Shown piece after piece: positions 57,215-64,000 of a stretch of DNA of 64,000 bases. Numbering within the stretch: position 1 is the first letter of the stretch; every line of letters begins with the position of its first letter. Made by a program: the position numbers and the translations under genes. Under the pieces are notes generated by a model that was given only the letters and a program-made list of their open reading frames with translations, did not search any database and had not been told where the DNA came from. The DNA is from Thamnocephalis sphaerospora (Eukaryota > Zoopagomycota > Zoopagomycetes > Zoopagales > Sigmoideomycetaceae): assembly GCA_003614735.1 (NCBI GenBank), contig KZ992427.1, positions 27,982 to 91,981 of the forward strand. Direction: 5' to 3'.

Positions 57215-57766
57215 CTAAATGGCGTACCTTTTCAGCTCCTCCAGCTCCTGCTCTTTCTTGGCCAAATTCATTCGCTTTGTCACCTTGTTGGGCTGATAGT
57301 AGAGCACGATCAGGTAGCGGCCCATCACATTGAAGCCAGAAAGATGCTCGCATGCTGCTTTGGCGTCGTAAATGTCCTCGTATACGACAAATGCTGTGCC
57401 TTTGGTATCGGTTGCTGTACCGCTGTGTCCGCCGCAACAACACCCTGCCGGTCAGTGGCAGTGCTGCCAGCCCAGGTCGGACCGCCAGCTCACGCTTACC
57501 TGCGGATCTGCCGAATCGCCCCGTACTTGCCAAAGATGTCGTACATCTCTTCGGCGGTAATCTTATACGGGAGATTACGTACCAGCAGAATGCGATTGAC
57601 GTCCGGCGGCAGACGCCCCTTTATCCGGATAAAGCATATGCAAAGTAGCGTTAGCCGACGCGCGACGTGTCGATTGCACGATGCTGCAACTCGGCTAGCT
57701 GCTGCATGCGCGCTCGCAACTAGTCTCACTACTTACGCGCGCCTTGGACGCTGCTGCCATCGCCAT
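57215..57766 (-). CDS. SF3B6: SF3B6 (p14), U2 snRNP branch-point-binding RRM protein
   Basis: Three exons on the minus strand: 57737-57766, 57500-57618, 57215-57422; 118 residues (human 125). SF3B6 sits in SF3b of the U2 snRNP next to the branch adenosine. Start [10 protein letters not shown] equals the human MAMQAAKRAN. The single RRM shows [12 protein letters not shown] (RNP2), [25 protein letters not shown], then [20 protein letters not shown] (RNP1), and [20 protein letters not shown]. The tail [14 protein letters not shown] is slightly shorter than in human. The 30-nt first exon ends at GTAAGT. It converges on PYM, with about 240 bp between stops. Confidence 0.96.
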
Positions 57767-57901
57767 CGTAGCGTAGTGTTTGCAGACGGACTGCTGTACT
57801 AGGCTGAAAGACGAGTTTACACCGAGCGCGCCGCAAAATAACGATGCACGAGAGATGTAGGCGAAAAAGAAACAACGTCGAGAGCGGATGGAAAAAGAAT
57901 C

Positions 57902-57982
57902 GTCAGCGACAGGGTTCGAACCTGTGCGGGCAGAGCCCAACAGATTTCAAGTCTGTCTCCTTAACCACTCGGACACACTGAC
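57902..57982 (-). tRNA. tRNA-Ser (UGA)
   Basis: Minus-strand 81-nt cloverleaf with long variable arm: acceptor GTCAGTG/CGCTGAC, D-arm CCGAGTGGTTAAGGA, anticodon loop CTTGAAA (anticodon TGA), variable arm with GGGCTCTGCCC, T-arm ACAGGTTCGAACCCTGT. No intron; TCTTTTTC lies just downstream as pol III terminator. Nearly identical to the gene at 63670. Confidence 0.96.
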
Positions 57983-58042
57983 AAATCCATCTGAATTTAA
58001 AATTTCATATAACTGACTATATGCAATATAGCCCATTTTGGC

Positions 58043-58063
58043 AAAAAAGCGCCTTTAACGGCG
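58043..58063 (-). terminator. Hairpin + T-run element, copy 1
   Basis: On the minus strand: CGCC-GTTAAA-GGCG hairpin followed by CTTTTTT. Same core as the copy at 58177-58205, 140 bp away. It looks like an intrinsic terminator, or a pol III stop behind a small stem. Function unknown in a eukaryote. Confidence 0.45.
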
Positions 58064-58176
58064 TACTTGTGTTTGCGACGTGCTAGTCAGCGAACCGCTA
58101 GTCAGGCTGGGAGCATTTTACGCTCACGAGTCCACCGACACTTAATAAAACGTCAGTGGGATACTCCCCAGTAACC

Positions 58177-58205
58177 AAAAAAAAAAAAGCGCCTTTAACG
58201 GCGCT
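58177..58205 (-). terminator. Hairpin + T-run element, copy 2
   Basis: On the minus strand: AGCGCC-GTTAAA-GGCGCT, a perfect 6-bp stem with 6-nt loop, immediately followed by twelve T. Shares 21 bases with copy 1. Confidence 0.5.
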
Positions 58206-58489
58206 ATACGTGCGTCCAGGCATCATAGACGTCAAGTATGCTTGCGGTATGAACATGAGTGGTTCGCTGTTTGGCCCGAGACACGAATTGCCTGCGAATT
58301 TGCAAACATTTGGTGGATATTAGCGGGATAGCAACTGGTAGCTGAGGAAACCATCATCGACATTTTGACGTTTACAACTGCAATATCCAGCGTACAGCCA
58401 TCACTCACACAGGCGCATGTGGCTACCGCAACCCCATCTTTGCCCATAGGTGTGCACAACTTTGAAGGAATTGACGCATTGAAAATGTT

Positions 58490-59450
58490 TTATCTAGCTG
58501 TTGTATCCGTCAAACCCGCACGACCGCTGTCAGCGTTATGTCCCAGAGTTGTTATCACTTCCTGTTCGTATCTTCGTATCACTTCGTCATGTGGTGGCGG
58601 CATTTGCTTGAACTGTGTATAGGAGGGCGGTGGCGATGCTAGAGCAATGCTTAGCATCACATGATCATAACCTGTGGTGTGCTGATGGCTACCAGGTCGA
58701 AGGATATCAATGCGCCGCATTGTCTCTGTACGCTGCCGGCTAGCGCTTTGTATTTTCTGCTTTTCCCATGAATCTGAGAGCCGCTGAAGGTGTCTGAACT
58801 TGAAAATGTATACCTGGCGACAGCACGCAGCGTCTGGTTAGTGACGTGATTGCTATCGTTTGTTGATAGCAAACTGCTTTGTTGCTCACCCCTACGAGTG
58901 CCAGAGCAATCACCAGCGCTACGATGATAGGCCATGATAGCAGGCGCTTCGTCCTACTGTTAAACGAGGCCATAACAAGCATCAAGATGATGGCCAGCAG
59001 TATAATGCAAAAGGCTCGTAGGCAAATTTTCGTCCTTTGCAGTCTTTTAGCGTGCGGGTTTTTGGTATATGCAGCCTCCATCCATGACTTTTTGAGCGAA
59101 CCAGCGCTGATTGTGTATGTGTTCCGGCTGAATAGACTGCCTTTTTCTGGCGATGGCTGATATGTTGCACTTACCCCGTCTATTGGTGGTTGGCCAAACG
59201 TTGCAGAGTACATACGCGCACTGCTATCAAAGCTGACTAGAGAAACTCGCTCCGCTTGCGCTGGTACGTCTTTTGGATGACCTGGCCGAGCGCTACTGGG
59301 AAATGGGGCTGCATTTTCATGCAGAGCATCGATAGGGCGTGTCGCGTCCGCGTTATGTGCCGTCTGCAAAGAAGCAGTCTCTACTTTTGCGCTGGTAAAC
59401 ATAGTCTTGATCGCCATCTCTGGCGCATCTGTAGTAATCAATGCCCGCAT
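58490..59450 (-). CDS. Hypothetical membrane protein with two TM helices
   Basis: The minus-strand frame from ATG 59450 runs open to a TAG at 58740. The first 125 residues are Ser/Ala/Pro-rich. A basic segment KRLQRTKICLRAF then precedes two adjacent hydrophobic helices, CIILLAIILMLVMASF and LLSWPIIVALVIALALVGVS, a hairpin pair with the NSRTKR turn between them. A donor-like G|GTATAC after ...RRCVLSP suggests splicing to a downstream exon. The open frame ending at 58490 (LASPPPSYTQFKQMPPPHDE...) carries a PPPSYTQF stretch and may be the real C-terminus, but the phases I tried did not join cleanly. An open frame also continues upstream of 59450. Family unknown. Confidence 0.45.
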
Positions 59451-59955
59451 ATCGGTGGGTGTTGATTGTGATAGCTTTGGCAGCGTCTGCACGTCGTGTC
59501 TGGCGTTTGGACCGAGTGCAAATGGGCTCGGGTGTGATAAAAGTACTGATATTTTGCAGCAGTCGTCGCAGTAGTCGTACCAAAGGCAAAAGGCGTGGTT
59601 GAAAAAGTATATGCCGGCTGTGGGGGATCGCTACCGAAGGATAATGGTATATAAGGCAGGGGCGGGAGTGGCAATAAACGAGGGGGTGCCAAAATGAAAC
59701 GTAAAGACAACAGTGTGATATGTATGAAGCACAGCCGCGCAAAGTGCACGATACTTGCGATAGTCGGGGCCTCTGTGGCTCAATGTAGGCACTAGTGCAC
59801 CCCGAGGTGGTCAAGCCAGACTGGCAATGTTTCTGATTCTGTTGGCTGGTTATGGCCGGACATTATGTGCTTAGTAGCGTGGGAGTTGCTGCAGCCCTGG
59901 TTTAAAGCGTGCTGTTGTCGCATGTTTACCCAGTCATGTATTAAATGGGTTGGTC
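59451..59955. other. Upstream region of the two-TM gene
   Basis: May hold 5' exons of the two-TM gene on the minus strand; the frame upstream reads FSTTPFAFGTTTATT but is not fixed. Nothing else recognised. Confidence 0.3.
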
Positions 59956-60009
59956 AAAAAAACGCCCTGTTGTGGTTAGCCTGCGCTCTAACTACCCCGA
60001 CAAAAGGGC
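59956..60009 (-). ncRNA. tRNA-like pol III unit or relic
   Basis: On the minus strand, GCCCT..AGGGC closes a 46-nt element containing GGGGTAGTTAGAGCGCAGG, an A-box-like D-arm, and is followed by GTTTTTTT. No anticodon arm or B box of a normal tRNA can be folded. It may be a truncated tRNA gene or tRNA-derived short element. Confidence 0.3.
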
Positions 60010-61089
60010 TATTCTGAAAGCATGCTTGCTTTCAGAGCGCGGGTCATATTTAAGAGGTTATGTGGTTCTGTGCGTGTAGACACCACACAACCACCAAATG
60101 GTGCAGCCATGCAATGTTACCGCAGTTTTCTGCCGTTAGAATCGTCTTTTACATGTAATACCATCATATACTAGCAAGAAAACAACTTGCTGTATTGCCA
60201 CCAATAAACATCATAAACACCTTATCAACATATGCTCAGCCGCATAGCCATTTAGGTGGCACATCAGTACGCGCTGCTTGGGTAAACCGCAACGCTTTAT
60301 CGGCAGCATGTTCTGAGCCATTCAGACCGCTCACAGTTTACCGCTTCATGTCTGTCACACGGTTCCACCTGCGCCTAGTCAAAGCACTTGCGCCCAGAAA
60401 TCGTTCATTTGGCCCCCTTTACGCAAACTTGCAACAGTGTAAAGTCTTGCATTCCAATACCAGTGTATCTCATAATTTTGTATGCGTGCCCCGCAAAGAA
60501 GCGAGGCAAAATCACTTGCTAACGAAGTGACGACTGTGTCCATCGTCGACAAGATTTTACACTGTTGCAAGTTTGCGTAAAGGGGGCCAAATAAACGATT
60601 TCTGGGCGCAAGTGCTTTGACTAGGCGCAGGTGGGACTGTGCGACAGATTTGAAGCGGCAAATTGTGGATGGCTCAAATGGCTTGGTAAGATGTAGAGAC
60701 ACGGAACGCGACGCAAAACGAAAAGTAAGGTGATGACAAGGTTCTGCAGTTGCCATGTCAGCACGTGCTATGCGTACGTCGATGATGCATTCATGATACT
60801 CAGACGGTGGAGATACGAAACGCTATCGCGCCGCTATATACCGATGGGTGATAGTAGAAGCAGGTCGATCCGGCGGTAAACAGTAGCAGTAATACGCATC
60901 TGCCACTGCTAGTGAATGATGCGCGACAGACTACAGCATATTGCATGGGCGTTGTGAGCTAAACTCTGCCGTACTAATCGACAGCATGACTCGCACAAAC
61001 AGCTCGTGTTGCATAACTGCAAATCAGATACTCTATACATACGTATGACAAGCAAGTAAACAGGGCATACACCGATGGCGCTATCGTAG
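60010..61089. other. Gene-poor region carrying a long inverted repeat
   Basis: No gene supported. Short frames on both strands at 60195-60756 arise because the two arms of the inverted repeat encode the same peptide in opposite directions. A 9-bp hairpin, CTGAAAGCA/TGCTTTCAG, is at 60014-60035. Confidence 0.5.
60333..60665. repeat. Long inverted repeat (foldback element)
   Basis: Left arm 60333-60448 and right arm 60548-60665 are inverted copies of about 116 nt, separated by about 100 nt. The inner 80 nt (from CACCTGCGCCTAGTCAAAGC to CAACAGTGTAAA) differ at only a base or so; outer parts are more diverged. A further match GAGCCAT lies outside each arm after an indel. A transcript would form a long hairpin. 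Confidence 0.9.
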
Positions 61090-61371
61090 CTATGCACCAC
61101 CTCTAATGACCGGCGGGTTTCCGATGGACTGCTGCTTCGACCAGAGTATGTTCTCCATATAGTCGACAACATGTAGGGGGTGGTTTTCGCAGACAGAATA
61201 TTTCTTGCACTCATCGCAGTCACGTCGATCCCGATAAATATCGCACGGCTGAGCGGTTGGGTAGCAGCGGTCCGGGTAGGTAGCTTCCACGCACATGCTT
61301 GGGGGTTTCCATGTTGTACCCTCAAGTGTCTTTTTCCACTGATGGACAGACGGATACATGCCACTGATTTT
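61090..61371 (-). CDS. Cys-rich extension in frame with F-box ORF, after a TAG
   Basis: Directly after the F-box stop the same frame reopens for 93 codons: KISGMYPSVHQWKKTLEG, then a Cys-rich stretch (MCVEA, DRCYPTAQPCDIYRDRRDC, DECKKYSVCENH) and ends VIRGGA. The regular Cys spacing and the shared frame suggest real coding sequence, reached by splicing out the TAG, by readthrough, or left over from a longer ancestral gene. No intron with acceptable length and phase was found. Confidence 0.35.
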   Translation of the reverse strand, partial: KISGMYPSVHQWKKTLEGTTWKPPSMCVEATYPDRCYPTAQPCDIYRDRRDCDECKKYSVCENHPLHVVDYMENILWSKQQSIGNPPVIRGGA

Positions 61372-62625
61372 CTAGTGATCAAGGTGTACACGGTGCACTT
61401 CTGATCCATCTATCAAACTTAATAAGGTGATCCTTGGATATGTGTGTAAAAGCAATAGGCTGTGGGACACAACTGGTTGCATTAGGCCGACTCTTCCTGC
61501 CCATGTCCACTTTTTCTTCAATGATATGCCAGCTGTACCTTCGGCTGCTTCTACTAACACTAGATCTCGTGACAACAAAGTGCTATTCTCATGTCTACTT
61601 TTGCCGTCCACGATGAATCTATTGTCGTCGATGCGCAGCGGTAAACTGTATGCGCGAATGCCTTTTAGCCTTAATTCCACTTCGTGCACCAACGGTTGCA
61701 TTTGGCCGGTCATAATCTGTCGAACTTTGATGATGGATAACCAGTCCCCAGGGGAATCGTAATTGCTCACAGCCCAGGCAAAGCGTATTCTGTCAGTTTC
61801 TTCACTCAGGATGCACGATTTAAATGGTTCATCATCCCCATATGTGAAGCGACGATTGCTGGTGAGATCGTATACTAGTAGAGTTGGTGTTCCAGTGCTT
61901 CCTTGTGTGCAATACCTGGCCAAAACCCAGTTTTCATATACGTCCACGCAAGGCGTGTGAGAGCTAATCACAACCTGTTGGGGTAATTTGTGGAGCGCAT
62001 CGAGATGCCAAGCGAGCACAATGCTGTTTTCTGAGTAACTTTCAGTCAATACAGGCAAATACTCGTCCGAGCGCCGTATACTTTCGAAATACAGCTTATC
62101 AAACTCTTTTTCATCACCTAGCTCATCCTTGTAAACAAAATTATAGTATGGCCTTTCTAGGAGCCACACCGGTTGCTGCTGAGACAGCAGTAGCCGCTGC
62201 GACGCGACCAATGTACTGGTTCGAAACATGAGAGTCTGAAGGCGGGTGCCGCGTGGAGGAGAGTCGGCTACTTTGCTAAGGCAGTGCTTCAAGTATTGAC
62301 CATGGTGCCAGCAGTACTCGGTAGCGCAGCGCTTGCTGTAGGCGTCGAACCGGTCAAGTTGAAGATCTCTGCGTGAGATTGACGTATCACGGACAGCGCT
62401 GTTGTCATAAGCCTCAGGATGGCGCGCCCGCGTATACTGGCGCAGCCACTCTTTTTCGTTGTAATCTTGCGATGAAAACTGCTGCTCAAAGCGTTTGCGC
62501 CATAGACTCTGCTGACAAGACACGCGGGCGCACCATTGTCGAGACGTACAGGCCAACAGAAACAGCGCGTTGTCGTCAACTGCCTCAATAATGTGACCAA
62601 GCACATCTTCTGGTAGGCGATTCAT
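61372..62625 (-). CDS. F-box protein
   Basis: Single exon, 417 residues. The N-terminal F-box is MNRLPEDVLGHIIEAVDDNA, then LLACTSRQWCARVSCQQSLW, the usual LP--v---I layout and W at the end of the motif, so a Skp1-Cullin-F-box ubiquitin ligase adaptor is expected. After it comes YNEKEWLRQYTRARHPEAY, a segment often seen after F-boxes. The rest (residues 140-417) is beta-rich with repeated hydrophobic strands (TPTLLVYDLTSN, KKKWTWAGRVG, PRITLLSLIDGSEVHRV), perhaps a WD40-like or other propeller without clear motifs. The ATG at 62625 starts the F-box exactly. Substrate unknown. Confidence 0.75.
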   Translation of the reverse strand: MNRLPEDVLGHIIEAVDDNALFLLACTSRQWCARVSCQQSLWRKRFEQQFSSQDYNEKEWLRQYTRARHPEAYDNSAVRDTSISRRDLQLDRFDAYSKRCATEYCWHHGQYLKHCLSKVADSPPRGTRLQTLMFRTSTLVASQRLLLSQQQPVWLLERPYYNFVYKDELGDEKEFDKLYFESIRRSDEYLPVLTESYSENSIVLAWHLDALHKLPQQVVISSHTPCVDVYENWVLARYCTQGSTGTPTLLVYDLTSNRRFTYGDDEPFKSCILSEETDRIRFAWAVSNYDSPGDWLSIIKVRQIMTGQMQPLVHEVELRLKGIRAYSLPLRIDDNRFIVDGKSRHENSTLLSRDLVLVEAAEGTAGISLKKKWTWAGRVGLMQPVVSHSLLLLHTYPRITLLSLIDGSEVHRVHLDH

Positions 62626-63669
62626 GGCAGCATAAATGAATACAGCGCGGCACTGATTCGCAAAGCAAACCAGTAATGATTGGCGGTGAAGATGGACAAA
62701 ACAGGTGGTGACGAAAGCAGGGCACTTGAACACACGTACGCTTCTATTTATGTTGGCGGTAAAGCACCGTATCAGTGTCATATGATGCCTTGCTCGCAAA
62801 TAAAGATTTGGATACTTTATGGAAACCGTGTATGCAATCGCAGCGTTGTTGCTCTGTCAGGCGTCAGATGTCGGATGTCGGATCGAATAACCGTCCGCCA
62901 TCATATCCATATACGTGAACGCAATCTTCTACCTTCACCATAGGCTTGCGTGCAACCACGTAGCTGTTTGAGTCTCGTCATTGCGCGTAGGCAGGATAAA
63001 GCGCAACATGTTTTTTCCGTACTATTTCTTTCCTTCGCGTCGCACTATTGTGCCCCATTTAGCGCACCGTATTGATTTCATCGAGCTGCCCGCGGTGTGT
63101 CGTTTTGCGTCTGTCCAGCAGCTCCACGCGCAGCCTCGCCAAGGTCGCTTGCGCCCAACACCCGCTAGGGCCGATTTCTCGCCACAGACCTGCAAAAACA
63201 CTTTTGTGCAAAAATAGCACCGTCCTGCCAATAAGCAAGCGCAGCCTCAGTGTTTACCTTGGATATTTGCTATATTGCCAGTGCGCACATTATGCCCACA
63301 TTGGAAATGACCTTTTCAATGTCAGTGGTGCTGGTTCCGTAACAGTTTCTTTGCGAGCATGACCTAGGAAGGCACCCGGGCGCCGTCAATACTCTCGGAG
63401 CTGTAAGCACTTGTAGAAATCTGTCAGAGTCTGCAAACGCTCGTTTTGTTGCTGATGAGTAGCCCACCGATGTTTATGAGGTGTCTGTAGACTTGTGAGC
63501 GCCTAAAGCTTTAGCCTGTACCTGTGGATCCCTGAGCTGTATAGCACAAACACAAGAACATGTCGTAGTAGTAGCGCTAGCGCATGCACAATTTTTTTTG
63601 AGCCGCGCACGTAATAAGGCTCCGTACCGACTTATCCTGGGACATACTCTTTGGACACCCTGGCAGAAC
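62626..63669. other. 1-kb region without supported gene
   Basis: Around 63090-63200 the sequence weakly resembles the foldback arms at 60333. An octo-T run is near 63590. No coding gene recognised. Confidence 0.4.
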
Positions 63670-63750
63670 GTCAGTGTGTCCGAGTGGTTAAGGAGACAGA
63701 CTCGAAATCTGTTGGGCTCTGCCCGCACAGGTTCAAATCCTGTCGCTGAC
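63670..63750 (+). tRNA. tRNA-Ser (CGA)
   Basis: 81-nt plus-strand cloverleaf: acceptor GTCAGTG/CGCTGAC, D-arm CCGAGTGGTTAAGGA, anticodon loop CTCGAAA (anticodon CGA), long variable arm GGGCTCTGCCC, T-arm ACAGGTTCAAATCCTGT. No intron. Followed at once by GTTTTTG, a pol III terminator. Differs from tRNA-Ser(UGA) at 57902 by the anticodon wobble base and two T-loop/stem positions only. Confidence 0.96.
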
Positions 63751-64000
63751 GTTTTTGTCATATCTTTTGATAGTGTAGTGCTGTAACGCTTTTTATAACT
63801 GGGCATAGAGCGAGTGAAAAGCCATGGAAATAGACGCATGAACTTTGATTTGTTGTGCAAGGCCAATATCCATTATTTATACTGTATTTTTTTTTTTATT
63901 AGAAGAATTTGACCATATCCGAACTGTGCGGAAACCTTTTGCGAACGTGTAGGAGATCATTCGGGACTCTGTCAGGGAGAAAACCGTACAGGGAGGTAAA
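63751..64000. other. Right edge, AT-rich, no gene seen
   Basis: Contains a 12-T run near 63886-63897. Nothing coding recognised. Confidence 0.4.

Larger units (their letters stand above)
57983..58489. other. Gene-poor stretch with two hairpin/T-run elements
   Basis: No coding frame. Holds the paired GCGCC..GGCGC hairpins described separately and a duplicated CTAGTCAG at about 58082 and 58098. Confidence 0.45.

Noticed and set aside
58043-58205. Bacterial DNA contamination or a transferred operon, suggested by terminator-like hairpins
   Set aside because: Flanking tRNA-Ser genes have eukaryotic internal promoters and T-run ends, and no bacterial coding genes or Shine-Dalgarno-led ORFs are nearby.
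60195-60756. Two opposing ORFs (111 and 125 codons) taken as a gene pair
   Set aside because: They mirror each other because they are the two arms of one inverted repeat; neither has an independent start context or other support.
1-64000. CRISPR arrays, insertion sequences, rRNA genes, prophage or plasmid features
   Set aside because: No direct-repeat/spacer arrays, transposase motifs or rRNA stretches were seen on either strand; gene structure is eukaryotic throughout.

Overview
This is a gene-dense, intron-rich nuclear window from a eukaryote, most likely an early-diverging fungus. Evidence for that: nearly every gene is broken by short introns (about 50-130 nt) with GT..AG ends and CTAAC/CTGAC-like branch sites. 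A monofunctional MTD1-type methylene-THF dehydrogenase, typical of fungi, lies beside families that many Dikarya have reduced or lost (PRL/PTP4A phosphatase, LMBD2, PYM, a PIN-domain SMG6). Three tRNA genes with pol III T-runs are present. TAA, TAG and TGA all act as stops. The lineage call is inference; no rRNA or organelle marker is in the window.

Layout. 1-4.7 kb: an edge fragment on the minus strand, a tail-anchored protein, COX17 (+), then a PRL phosphatase and an unrecognised gene packed head to tail on the minus strand. 5.2-10.7 kb: an LMBD2-type membrane protein (+), a coiled-coil/TM protein (+) and a hydrophobic exon. 11.3-18 kb: MTD1 (+), SWD1/RBBP5 (-), NSE3/MAGE (+) and a TFIIIB BRF subunit (-), in alternating convergent and divergent pairs. 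18.4-30.4 kb: a complete VPS13 (+). 30.8-38.4 kb: SMG6/EST1 (+) and DCP1 (+). 40.2-50.2 kb: Furry/Tao3 (+), with a 7.2 kb last exon. 50.4-57.8 kb: SNIP1-like FHA protein (-), RPL32 (+), DNAJB6-like J protein (-), tRNA-Gly (-), PYM (+), SF3B6/p14 (-). 57.9-64 kb: a gene-poor tail with two tRNA-Ser genes, a two-TM protein (-), an F-box protein (-), hairpin/T-run elements and a long inverted repeat.

Shared themes. RNA metabolism is over-represented in the right half: NMD endonuclease SMG6, decapping cofactor DCP1, exon-junction-complex recycler PYM, spliceosomal SF3B6, and the spliceosome-associated FHA protein SNIP1. Chromatin and transcription genes (SWD1, NSE3, BRF) form a second group. VPS13, LMBD2 and PRL act at membranes, and Furry acts in NDR-kinase polarity signalling. 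Exon coordinates were derived by hand from splice motifs, reading-frame continuity and family similarity. For most genes exon lengths sum to a multiple of three with no internal stop.
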